Positions 6,977 to 14,060 of a stretch of DNA of 57,504 nucleotides are shown one piece after another; positions within the stretch are counted from its first letter, which is position 1, and each line of letters begins with the position of its first letter. The stretch comes from Nonomuraea antri (GTDB lineage Bacteria > Actinomycetota > Actinomycetes > Streptosporangiales > Streptosporangiaceae). The stretch spans positions 1-57,504 of the forward strand of contig NZ_JABCPZ010000044.1 in the NCBI RefSeq assembly GCF_013283785.1, written 5' to 3'. Under the pieces are notes generated by a model. That model saw only the letters and a program-made list of their open reading frames with translations. It had not been told where the DNA came from and ran no database searches. Made by a program: the position numbers and the translations under genes.

Positions 6977-7592
6977 CGTGCGTCCCCTTCCAGGATTCGT
7001 GGTGACGGCCGCCGCCGCCCAGCTCCATGGCCAGGAAGAACACGCAGTCGGACGCGCCGTTGTTGGCGAAGGCGTGGCGGCGGTCGCCGGGGTAGTAGGC
7101 CGAGTCGCCGGTCTCCAGCTCGTGCGCCCGTCCGTCGATGGTCAGCCGCAGCCGGCCGCGTTCCACCGCCAGGTACTCGCGCGACCCCGGCGCGTGCGGC
7201 GCGAACTCGCCCGCGTCGACGCCGGGGCCGATCGTGGTACGCATGAACTCGAACTCCACGTCGCCGAGTACCGGCGACAACACCCGCCGCTCCCAGCCCG
7301 CGGGGTCACGCAGGACGCGCTGCTCCGCGTACCGCAACACCAGCGGCGTCTCGCGCGCGGGCTCGTCGAGCAGCCGCGCGATCGACGTGCCCAGCGCGGT
7401 GGCCAGCCGGTCGAGCACGAGCACGGTCGGCGTCTTGGCGCCACGCTCGACGTCGGAGACCATGCTGCGGCTGATGCCGCTCAGCTCGGCCAGCCGCTCG
7501 ATGGACAGCCCGCGGGCCCGCCGCTCGGCCCGGACCCTGGCGCCCAGCTCGGCCATGGACAGCCCGCTGGACAACACCCCTTCGCCCGACAT
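6969..7592 (-). CDS. XRE family regulator with C-terminal cupin domain
   Basis: A 207-residue regulator: helix-turn-helix at about 15-68 (LSIERLAELSGISRSMVSDVERG) and a small RmlC-type cupin at about 130-195 (GSREYLAVERGRLRLTIDGRAHELETGDSAYYPGD). Members of this family (PuuR/MarR-XRE type) sense a small molecule in the cupin barrel and repress adjacent catabolic genes. It overlaps the decarboxylase it probably controls. A perfect palindrome at 7600-7625 lies directly upstream of its ATG and is the likely operator. Confidence 0.9.
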   Translation of the reverse strand: MSGEGVLSSGLSMAELGARVRAERRARGLSIERLAELSGISRSMVSDVERGAKTPTVLVLDRLATALGTSIARLLDEPARETPLVLRYAEQRVLRDPAGWERRVLSPVLGDVEFEFMRTTIGPGVDAGEFAPHAPGSREYLAVERGRLRLTIDGRAHELETGDSAYYPGDRRHAFANNGASDCVFFLAMELGGGGRHHESWKGTHDG

Positions 7593-7599
7593 TCCTCCA

Positions 7600-7625
7600 C
7601 TATAGAGGAGAAATGTCCTCTATAG
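7600..7625. promoter_or_regulatory. Perfect 10-bp inverted repeat, likely operator of XRE-cupin regulator
   Basis: CTATAGAGGA (7600-7609) and TCCTCTATAG (7616-7625) flank a 6-bp spacer. The site is 8 bp upstream of the XRE-cupin start and overlaps the end of the deformylase gene. Its symmetry and A/T content in very GC-rich DNA suit an autoregulatory operator; part of it also supplies the GAGGA ribosome binding site. Confidence 0.6.
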
Positions 7626-8139
7626 CGTTCAGAGACTCCTCGTACGCGGCCAGCACCTGCTTGCGGCGCTTGGCCGGCAGCCGGTCGATGTACAGGTAGC
7701 CGTCGAGGTGGTCGGTCTCGTGCTGGAGGCAGCGTGCCAGCATGCCGGTGCCCTCGACCGTGACGGGCTCGCCGTTCACGTCGAAGCCGCGCACCGCGGC
7801 GTGGTCGGCGCGCGGCAGCGGCGCGAACTGGCCGGGCACCGACAGGCAGCCCTCCTCGCCGGGGTCGAGCCTGCGCTCGCCCAGGCCGGGCAGTTCCAGC
7901 TCCGGGTTGACCACGACGCCCTTGTGGTACTCGCCGTCGGCGTCGGGGCAGTCGTAGACGAACACGCGCAGCGCGACGCCGATCTGGTTGGCCGCCAGGC
8001 CCACTCCCTCCGCCGCGTACATGCTCGCGAACATGTCGTCGACCAGCGCCGCCAGCTCGCCGTCGAACCGGGTGACCGGCTCGCACGGGTTGTGCAGCAC
8101 CGGATCGCCGACGCGCACGATCGGCCGGACCTCTCCCAC
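7600..8139 (-). CDS. def: Peptide deformylase
   Basis: Removes the N-formyl group from nascent proteins. All three catalytic motifs are present: [10 protein letters not shown] (motif I), EEGCLSVPG with the metal cysteine (motif II) and QHETDHLDG with the metal histidines and catalytic glutamate (motif III). Length about 180 residues, as usual. Several in-frame GTG codons lie near the start; I prefer 8139, because AGGAAAGG lies about 7 bp upstream, while the GTG at 8157 would add six residues. Actinomycetes often carry more than one def copy; this one is not next to the usual fmt gene, so it may be the accessory copy. Confidence 0.92.
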   Translation of the reverse strand: MGEVRPIVRVGDPVLHNPCEPVTRFDGELAALVDDMFASMYAAEGVGLAANQIGVALRVFVYDCPDADGEYHKGVVVNPELELPGLGERRLDPGEEGCLSVPGQFAPLPRADHAAVRGFDVNGEPVTVEGTGMLARCLQHETDHLDGYLYIDRLPAKRRKQVLAAYEESLNAIEDISPL

Positions 8140-8282
8140 GACCACGCCTTTCCTCACATGACACCGATTTCACCGCAGTCTATCCGCGGCCTCGAACGTC
8201 TCATATATCAAGACGATTCTTCTCGAAAAATGAGATTGTGGCTAAGGTGATCGTCATCGGGATTGAGGAGAAGGAGTTTCCG

Positions 8283-9077
8283 ATGGCAGCCGTATACACG
8301 CATGGGCATCACGAGACCGTCCTGCGATCGCACCGCTGGCGCACCGCCGAGAACTCGGCCGCCTACCTGTTGCCGCACCTGGAATCGGGGATGAAGGTGC
8401 TGGACGTGGGCAGCGGCCCCGGCACGATCACCGCCGACCTGGCGGCCAGGGTGGCGCGGGTGACGGCGTCCGAGGTCACCGCGGAGGCGTTGGAGCTGGC
8501 CAGGGCGGAGCTGGCGGCCAGGGGGGCGGAGAACGTCGACTTCGCCGTCGCCGACGTGCACGCGCTGGACTTCCCCGACGACACGTTCTGCGTGGTGCAC
8601 GCGCACCAGGTGTTGCAGCACGTCGGGGACCCGGTCCAGGCATTGCGCGAGATGCGCAGGGTGACCAGGCCCGGCGGGCTGGTGGCGGCGCGCGACAGCG
8701 ACTACGCGGCCTTCGCCTGGTTCCCGCGGGTGCCCGCCCTGGACGAGTGGCTGGCGCTGTACCAGAAGCTGGCCCGCGCCAACGGGGGAGAGCCCGACGC
8801 CGGGCGGCGGCTGCTGTCGTGGGCCCGGGCGGCCGGGTTCGAGGACGTGACCGCCACGGCGTCCGTGTGGTGCTACGCCGACCAGGAGAGCCGTGACTGG
8901 TGGGGCGGCATGTGGGCGGACCGCATCCTGCACTCGGCCATGGCCAGGCAGGCGCTGGCCACCGGCGCGGCCACGGAGGCCGACCTGCGGCGCATCTCCG
9001 ACGGCTGGCTGGAGTGGGCGGCGGCCGAGGACGGCTGGTTCACCGTCCCGCACGGCGAGATCCTCTGCCGCGTCTAA
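8283..9077 (+). CDS. Class I SAM-dependent methyltransferase
   Basis: A 264-residue methyltransferase. Motif I is VLDVGSGPGTIT near residue 40-50, followed by an acidic ASEVTAEAL loop, FAVADVHALDFPDD (motif II) and the post-motif VVHAHQVLQHVGDPVQALREMRRVTRPGG (UbiE/Coq5-like layout). Small-molecule substrate, identity unknown. The ATG at 8283 has AAGGAG 8 bp upstream; the longer frame from 8238 has no such site. It diverges from def; the A/T-rich stretch 8195-8240 between them holds the promoters. An MTase of this type usually acts in secondary metabolism or quinone-like methylation. Confidence 0.88.
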   Translation: MAAVYTHGHHETVLRSHRWRTAENSAAYLLPHLESGMKVLDVGSGPGTITADLAARVARVTASEVTAEALELARAELAARGAENVDFAVADVHALDFPDDTFCVVHAHQVLQHVGDPVQALREMRRVTRPGGLVAARDSDYAAFAWFPRVPALDEWLALYQKLARANGGEPDAGRRLLSWARAAGFEDVTATASVWCYADQESRDWWGGMWADRILHSAMARQALATGAATEADLRRISDGWLEWAAAEDGWFTVPHGEILCRV

Positions 9078-9105
9078 CGTGGGCGTTCCGGCGCGGGGGA
9101 GCGGG

Positions 9106-9273
9106 TCACAAGCCCAGCACGCGTACGCGCTGCCACGGGGGGCGGTCACAGGCCCGGCGTGCGCCCGCGCTGCCACCTGGGGAGCGGGTCACAGGCCCGG
9201 CGTGCGCCCGCGCTGCCACCTGGAGAGCGGTCACAGGCCCAGTGTGCGCACGCGCTGCCACTGGGGGTCGCGG
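9106..9273. repeat. Four tandem copies of a ~42-bp unit containing a gene 3' end
   Basis: Copies begin at 9106, 9146, 9189 and 9231 (periods 40, 43 and 42 bp), each starting TCACAGGCCC or close to it. The copy at 9231 is the true 3' end of the minus-strand gene (…WQRVRTLGL-stop); the other three lie beyond its stop, and each again carries TGA in the same place. Central copies are more alike than the outer ones. It separates two convergent genes. Confidence 0.85.
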
Positions 9274-9749
9274 TAGAGGACCATGTCCGTGCCGTCGAGC
9301 AGTTCGTCCGGCGCCGACACCATGGCGATCTCGCCGGCCGCCTGCAACTGCAGCAGCAGGTCGCGCACCCGCGGGCCGACGGGCAGCCGTCCCGCGGGCA
9401 GGCCCAGGCCGTTGCGCACGGTGTCGGCGATCTCCGACAGGTGGAACGGGCCGTCGTAGCCGGCGACGAGCCCGCGCACGACCGTCATGGTGATGAGTTC
9501 CTCGGCCTCGGCGTGCGCGAGCTGCCAGGTGATCTGCTCGCGGCGGCCGCCGGTCGCCGCGCAGGCCGTGCAGGCCCGCAGCAGGCCGGGCGCCACCTGC
9601 TCCTCGGCCGATCCCAGGCAGACGGAACACTGGTTGTTCTCGGCGGCGTGCAGTTCTGCGGCCATCCGGCCGACCATGGTGGCGCCGCAGTCGCAGCCGT
9701 ACCCTTCGCCCAGGGGGCCACTCTGTGGGGAGATCGTATGCTTGGTCAC
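9231..9749 (-). CDS. Cysteine-rich hypothetical protein
   Basis: 172 residues, family not recognised. The N-terminal third holds CDC (about 19-21), a CSVC pair and a CTAC pair, which could form a zinc ribbon. The rest is helical, with REQITWQLAHAEAEELITMTVVRGLVAGYDGPFHLSEIADTVRNGLG, a pattern that could be a winged-helix-like fold. GTG start at 9749. The last codons form one unit of the tandem repeat that continues downstream. Third-position GC and length support a real gene; function unknown. Confidence 0.65.
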   Translation of the reverse strand: MTKHTISPQSGPLGEGYGCDCGATMVGRMAAELHAAENNQCSVCLGSAEEQVAPGLLRACTACAATGGRREQITWQLAHAEAEELITMTVVRGLVAGYDGPFHLSEIADTVRNGLGLPAGRLPVGPRVRDLLLQLQAAGEIAMVSAPDELLDGTDMVLYRDPQWQRVRTLGL

Positions 9750-9783
9750 CGCAGCGACTCTACCGCCACCCCTCGCGCCCGGG

Positions 9784-10716
9784 TCAGCCGCGGACGTCGG
9801 CCAGGCCGTGCAGACGGCGCAGCGCCTTGCGCGCGGCGGCGACGACCCGCAGGTCGGGGTGATGGTCGATGAGGACCTTGAGCACCCGGCCGGTCCACGG
9901 GTGATCGCCGAACGCCAGGATCGCGATCGTGCCCGCCTGCTCGGCCGGGTCCATGCCGAGCGCGATCGACTCGATCACCTCGCCGGCCTCGCCGCCGAAC
10001 TCCAGCAGCGCCGCCGCCATGTCCACCAGCACCCACGGGATCTCCTCGGGCGCGGGCCGCCGGTCGTCCCTGCCGAGCCTGGCCGCGACCACCGCGCCCA
10101 GCCGCGGCTCCTCCAGCAGCCCGCCGAGCGCCCGCCGTCCCTCCTCACCGAAGCGCGACGACAGCAGCTCCACCCCGACCGCCCGGCTCAGCGGGCTCAC
10201 CGTGGCCAGCGCCGCGGCGATCTCACCGGCCGCCGCCTCGCGGTCCCGGCCGGACAGCCAGCCCGCCAGCTCCTCCTCGCGTTCCGCCTCCGGATACGAG
10301 CGCAGGCCGAACAGCAGCGCCGCCGCGTCCGCGCCGGCCAGTGAGCCCATCACCGGGATGTCCTGGCCGGTGCTGTCGGCGATGATCGCGCGCACCGCCC
10401 AGAGCCCCAGCCACGACAGCGCGTACGGCTCCTCCTGGCGGATCAGCCCGAGCCCGGACGGCAGCGCGGGCACCTCGCCCGTCAGCGGCTCGCGCGACAG
10501 GAACATCCGGATCAGCTCCATCAGCACGGGCTGATCGGCGGCCAGGCGCTCGCGGCAGACCTCCGCCCACCGCGCCAGCACCCGGGCGTCGTCACCGGCC
10601 TCCACCTCCGCCGGGGAGAGGAGTTCGGCGGCCAGCGGGGCCGCGCGCACGGCTCTGGCCAGCTCGGACTCGGCGGGCAGGCGGATCGGGGGCTGCAGCG
10701 GCAGGGTGTCGTCCAC
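9784..10716 (-). CDS. Hypothetical alpha-helical protein
   Basis: About 310 residues from a GTG at 10716 (VDDTLPLQPPIRLP); an upstream ATG at 10815 is possible but the added residues look non-coding. The protein is Ala/Leu/Glu-rich and all-helical, with repeat-like segments (AVGVELLSSRFGEEGRRALGGLLEEPRLGAVVAARLGR; GRVLKVLIDHHPDLRVVAAARKALRRL) resembling HEAT-type helices. No catalytic motif is visible and I do not recognise the family. It diverges from a GNAT gene, with about 130 bp between the starts. Confidence 0.6.
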   Translation of the reverse strand: MDDTLPLQPPIRLPAESELARAVRAAPLAAELLSPAEVEAGDDARVLARWAEVCRERLAADQPVLMELIRMFLSREPLTGEVPALPSGLGLIRQEEPYALSWLGLWAVRAIIADSTGQDIPVMGSLAGADAAALLFGLRSYPEAEREEELAGWLSGRDREAAAGEIAAALATVSPLSRAVGVELLSSRFGEEGRRALGGLLEEPRLGAVVAARLGRDDRRPAPEEIPWVLVDMAAALLEFGGEAGEVIESIALGMDPAEQAGTIAILAFGDHPWTGRVLKVLIDHHPDLRVVAAARKALRRLHGLADVRG

Positions 10717-10844
10717 GCCGCTATCTTGTCGCGAGATTTGCGCTACAGTGCCTCTGATACCGAAAAGTCGGGAGAAAGGGGGCGTTGAGATGTACCGCAT
10801 CACTCGGGCACTCACCGTGTCCGTTCCTGCTTTCCGGAGGATTC

Positions 10845-11777
10845 ATGTTGTTCCGTCCCACGGTCGAGGCTGATCTCGACCGCTTGCTCGGTTGCGTCGT
10901 CGACGAGCACGTCAGCTGGTCCCACCCCGACCGGCTGCTGTCGTTCCTGGAGTCGGGCGAGTACCGCCACGAACGCGTCTGGATCGCCGAGGAGAACGGC
11001 GAGATCATGGCCCGCGCCGTCTGGTGGGGCTTCGCCGACGGCGACCAGCCGCTGGCGCTGGACTGCCTCTACGTGCACCCCTCGGTGACCGACCGCGTCG
11101 GCCTGGCCGCCGAACTGCTCGGCCATGCGCACGCGGCCTTCGGCACGACGCCCGCCTACCACGTGTTCCTCAGCAACGGCTGGCGCGACGACCCGGTCGC
11201 CGCGGCGGCCATCGCCTGGCGGCAGGAGGCCGTCGGCCGCGCCGGGCTGACCGACGAGCTCGAACGCCTGCGTTACGAGTGGACCGCCGCCGAGTCCCCG
11301 CTGCCCAAGCCGCCGGGCCGGCTGGTGTTCCGCGGCGATGACGACGACGAGACGTTCGTGCACGCGTTCGCCCGCGTGGCGCAGGGCACGCTCGACCACC
11401 ACACCCGGCAGGCGCTGGCCACCATGGAGCCGCTGGAGCAGGCCCGCGAGGACGTCGCGGACAACCGGGCGATGCCGGGCGACAGGTCCTGGTGGCGGCT
11501 GGCCTTCACCCAGGACGGTGACCTGGTGGGTGTGGCGCTGCCGTCCGCCAACAGCGCCGGACCCGTGGTGGGCTACATCGGCGTGGTGCCCGAGCACCGC
11601 GGGCGCGGCTACGTCGACGAGCTGCTCGCCGAGATCACCCGGTTCCACGCCGAACGCGGCGTCCAGCGCATCGCGGCCGACACGGACAGCGGGAACGTGC
11701 CGATGGCCCGCGCCTTCGAGCGGGCCGGATACCGCAACTTCGCCATCCGCCTGGTGCTGTCGGCGCCGACCGGCTGA
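10845..11777 (+). CDS. GNAT acetyltransferase with two GNAT domains
   Basis: 310 residues. An N-terminal degenerate GNAT half (about 1-150, with LDCLYVHPSVTDRVGLAAELLGHA) is followed by a C-terminal half (about 165-305) with a clear acetyl-CoA loop: YIGVVPEHRGRGYVDELLAEI, then AERGVQRIAADTDSGNVPMARAFERAGYRNF. The C-terminal half is the likely catalytic one. Substrate unknown. Start ATG at 10845 has GGAGG 5 bp upstream; a longer frame from 10785 lacks a site. Monocistronic, ended by the hairpin at 11785-11815. Confidence 0.88.
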   Translation: MLFRPTVEADLDRLLGCVVDEHVSWSHPDRLLSFLESGEYRHERVWIAEENGEIMARAVWWGFADGDQPLALDCLYVHPSVTDRVGLAAELLGHAHAAFGTTPAYHVFLSNGWRDDPVAAAAIAWRQEAVGRAGLTDELERLRYEWTAAESPLPKPPGRLVFRGDDDDETFVHAFARVAQGTLDHHTRQALATMEPLEQAREDVADNRAMPGDRSWWRLAFTQDGDLVGVALPSANSAGPVVGYIGVVPEHRGRGYVDELLAEITRFHAERGVQRIAADTDSGNVPMARAFERAGYRNFAIRLVLSAPTG

Positions 11778-11784
11778 GCCGGGA

Positions 11785-11815
11785 CCGGGCGGCCGTCACA
11801 GCGACGGCCGCCCGG
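11785..11815. terminator. Strong hairpin terminator between convergent genes
   Basis: Perfect 13-bp stem (11785-11797 and 11803-11815) with loop ACAGC, just after the GNAT stop and before the stop of the opposite DUF2165 gene. Confidence 0.65.
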
Positions 11816-11823
11816 CCAGGGCC

Positions 11824-11859
11824 GGCGGGTTCAGCGGCGGGTTCAGCGGTGGGCTCAGG
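11824..11859. repeat. Three 12-bp tandem repeats spanning the DUF2165 stop
   Basis: Units GGCGGGTTCAGC (11824-11835 and 11836-11847) and GGTGGGCTCAGG (11848-11859). The last contains the TGA of the DUF2165 gene, and the other two carry TGA copies beyond it. Confidence 0.7.
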
Positions 11860-12397
11860 CACGCACGGCGTTCTCGCGGGCGTCGTTGCGCAGGCTGAGG
11901 AAGATCAGCACGATCCCGATGTACGTGCACAGCCGCACCGCGTCGGGGATGCCGTTCCAGGTGCCGTTCATCCACATGCCGAACCATTCGCCGCCGATGG
12001 CCTGGAACCCGAAGAACCACAGCAGCAGCCCGACCGTGCAGCCGACGATGCCCCACCGCTTGGCGTGGTGGAAGGCGGCGTCGTCGCGGCCGACGGCCCT
12101 GATCTGCTGCCAGGCCGAGACCAGGCAGGTCACCATGATGACCGCCTCGGTGAGGATGACCCCGATGTAGGCGGCGTGGTGCGCCCACGTCCACGGGATG
12201 GCGCGGTAGTTGATCTGGCTGACCGCGGCGAGTTCTGGCTTCTGCGCGTCCATCGCCAGGACGTGCCTGACGAACTCGAAGTTCGTGCCGTAGTCGGTGA
12301 GGTTGCCGAACACGACCAGCAGCGCGAAGCCGCCGACGGTGAAGGTGAGCAGCGCCTTCGCGATGCGAAGCGCGGAGATGGTGTCGAAGCGGGCCAA
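11855..12397 (-). CDS. DUF2165 family membrane protein
   Basis: About 180 residues with four membrane helices: IAKALLTFTVGGFALLVVFG, HHAAYIGVILTEAVIMVTCLV, WGIVGCTVGLLLWFFGFQAI and VRLCTYIGIVLIFLSL. The motifs NLTDYGTNFEFVRHVLAMD and GEWFGMWMNGTWNG are typical of DUF2165, a family of small predicted integral membrane proteins of unknown role. No ATG fits; the TTG at 12397 has AAAGGAA 8 bp upstream and gives the normal family start, so I chose it. Start confidence is moderate. Confidence 0.85.
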   Translation of the reverse strand: MARFDTISALRIAKALLTFTVGGFALLVVFGNLTDYGTNFEFVRHVLAMDAQKPELAAVSQINYRAIPWTWAHHAAYIGVILTEAVIMVTCLVSAWQQIRAVGRDDAAFHHAKRWGIVGCTVGLLLWFFGFQAIGGEWFGMWMNGTWNGIPDAVRLCTYIGIVLIFLSLRNDARENAVRA

Positions 12398-12576
12398 GGT
12401 TCTTTCCTTTGACAACTCTGATCGAATGAGCACACGGGCCCGGGGGAGGTGTCCGAAGGGGAAAGATCCGCAGGGGCCCGCTCGCCCGGCGTGGAGGAAC
12501 TCGCCGGGCCGCTCCACTGGCTCCGTCACTGGCGGTGACGTCGCGGGCCCCTCAGCCTGAGGTGGAACAACGTGAC

Positions 12577-13320
12577 TTATTGTAGCCGAATCCGCACCAC
12601 CAGGTCGTGCAGCGCCTCTCCGGCGCTCGCCCGCTCGGGCAGCGCGGACGCCGCCGCGGCCGACTCCAGCCCGGCCGTCATCCGCGCCACGTCCGCCGCG
12701 TAGTCGCCCAGCTCGGGCGCCCGGCCGTGCTCGGCCTCCCGCTTGGCGGCGATCAGCTCGCCCGTGTACGGCGGCGCGTACGCCGGCAACCGGGTCAGAT
12801 CGGCCTCCAGCTCGCCGGTGCGCATGAGGTGTGTCCCGGTGGCCAGCACCCGGAGCGTGTACAGCAGCGGCTTCAGCTCCCCGCTCGTGCCGAACAGCCG
12901 CCACTGCGTGCGCGAGAAGCCCAGGTAGTGGTGCGCGTGATGGCGTGTCACGCAGCCGGGCGTCAGCGCCGCCAGTTCCTCGTGCACCGCGGACGTCGCC
13001 ACCACCAGCGGCGACAGCACCTGCTCCAGCACGTAGCCGTTGCGGTTCAGCAGCAGCCGGCAGAACTTGGCCAGGTCGTGCGTGACCAGGTCCACCTCGA
13101 TCCCGTCGCGGGTCCAGTCGCGATCCAGCGTCTCCGGCCCGGTGCGCAGCCCGACCACCTCGGCGGCCGGCAGCACGTGCACGCCGCGCAGGTCCACGTC
13201 GGAGTCGGCGGACGGGAAACCGTACAGGTGCGCGCCGCTCACGGTCGCGAACACCAGCGGGTACGGCTGCTCACCCGCGACGTCCGCGAGCCACGCGGGC
13301 AGCGATCCCGGGGCCGTCAC
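12577..13320 (-). CDS. RlaP/YcgL-type nucleotidyltransferase (copy B)
   Basis: About 247 residues, DNA-polymerase-beta superfamily. The signature is SGAHLYGFPSADSDVDLRG at about 28-46: the GS-like turn followed by S39-D40-x-D42, the pair of metal-binding aspartates. Related proteins of the RlaP/YcgL group (PF10127) are proposed to act in RNA repair. GTG start overlaps the stop of the next-upstream paralogue as GTGA, so the pair is translationally coupled. The protein has the family C-terminal helical part (HHYLGFSRTQWRLF…KPLLYTLRVLATGTHLMRTGE). Confidence 0.82.
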   Translation of the reverse strand: MTAPGSLPAWLADVAGEQPYPLVFATVSGAHLYGFPSADSDVDLRGVHVLPAAEVVGLRTGPETLDRDWTRDGIEVDLVTHDLAKFCRLLLNRNGYVLEQVLSPLVVATSAVHEELAALTPGCVTRHHAHHYLGFSRTQWRLFGTSGELKPLLYTLRVLATGTHLMRTGELEADLTRLPAYAPPYTGELIAAKREAEHGRAPELGDYAADVARMTAGLESAAAASALPERASAGEALHDLVVRIRLQ

Positions 13321-13967
13321 AGATGCTCCCTGCGCACGTCGACGAGGAATTCCTCGACCGAGTCGCGGTCGGCCGCCTCGGGCAGCGGGCCGGGACCGGC
13401 GGCCTGTACGGCGGCCACCTCGGCCGACAGCTCGCGGCGCCAGGCGTCCACCTGCGCCCACGGCACCTCGCCCCGCTTGATCGACAGCAGCCGCTCCCGG
13501 TGCTCACCCATCTGGACCAGCGGCTCGCCGTGCCGCGCCAGGTGCAGGCCGCTGAGCAGCAGCCGCACCATGTGCATGGCCTGCTTCCAGTTGGGCGCGG
13601 CCGGGTCGATGCGGCGGAACTGCGTGTCGGCGTACCTGGTGAAGGTCTGGTGCGCGCGCCTGGACAGGAACGCGCCGCGCAGCTCGCGCAGCCGCTTGCC
13701 GGACGGGGTGATCACCTCCACGAGCGGCGACCACAGGCACTCCAGCACGGTCGGGTTCGCCTCCAGCGCGAACCGGCAGAACCGCTCGACCTCCCACGAG
13801 AACTGCTCGGGCAGCGGCCCGTCGCGATGCGTGGGCGGTTTGTCCAAACGCCAGAAGTCCGCGGTCGGGGCCACGAACACGCCGCGCCTGTCGGTGTCGG
13901 ACGTCTCCGTCTCCAGCCCGTACGCCCGCGACCCGACCACCACGGAAAGGATCACATCATCTTCCAC
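13317..13967 (-). CDS. RlaP/YcgL-type nucleotidyltransferase (copy A)
   Basis: 216 residues from the GTG at 13967 (GGGAGG 8 bp upstream). The signature is VGSRAYGLETETSDTDRRG with G12-S13 and S23-D24-x-D26. The helical part contains NWKQAMHMVRLLLSGLHLARHGEP, parallel to the same segment in copy B, so the two arose by duplication but are now quite different. It is first in the two-gene unit. Nucleotide substrate and target (RNA end, protein or small molecule) are unknown. Diverges from prpE with about 90 bp between starts. Confidence 0.82.
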   Translation of the reverse strand: MEDDVILSVVVGSRAYGLETETSDTDRRGVFVAPTADFWRLDKPPTHRDGPLPEQFSWEVERFCRFALEANPTVLECLWSPLVEVITPSGKRLRELRGAFLSRRAHQTFTRYADTQFRRIDPAAPNWKQAMHMVRLLLSGLHLARHGEPLVQMGEHRERLLSIKRGEVPWAQVDAWRRELSAEVAAVQAAGPGPLPEAADRDSVEEFLVDVRREHL

Positions 13968-14060
13968 CAGGACACCCTCCCAGACCGGGACCCATGCCCG
14001 GACGGCCCGCGGTGGCGCGGGGGCTTGCGTACTCGCGGGTAGGGCTGATCTGATCGATGG

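Noticed and set aside
9106..9273. CRISPR array
   Set aside because: The units are contiguous with no unique spacers of constant length, and one of them is the end of a protein-coding gene.
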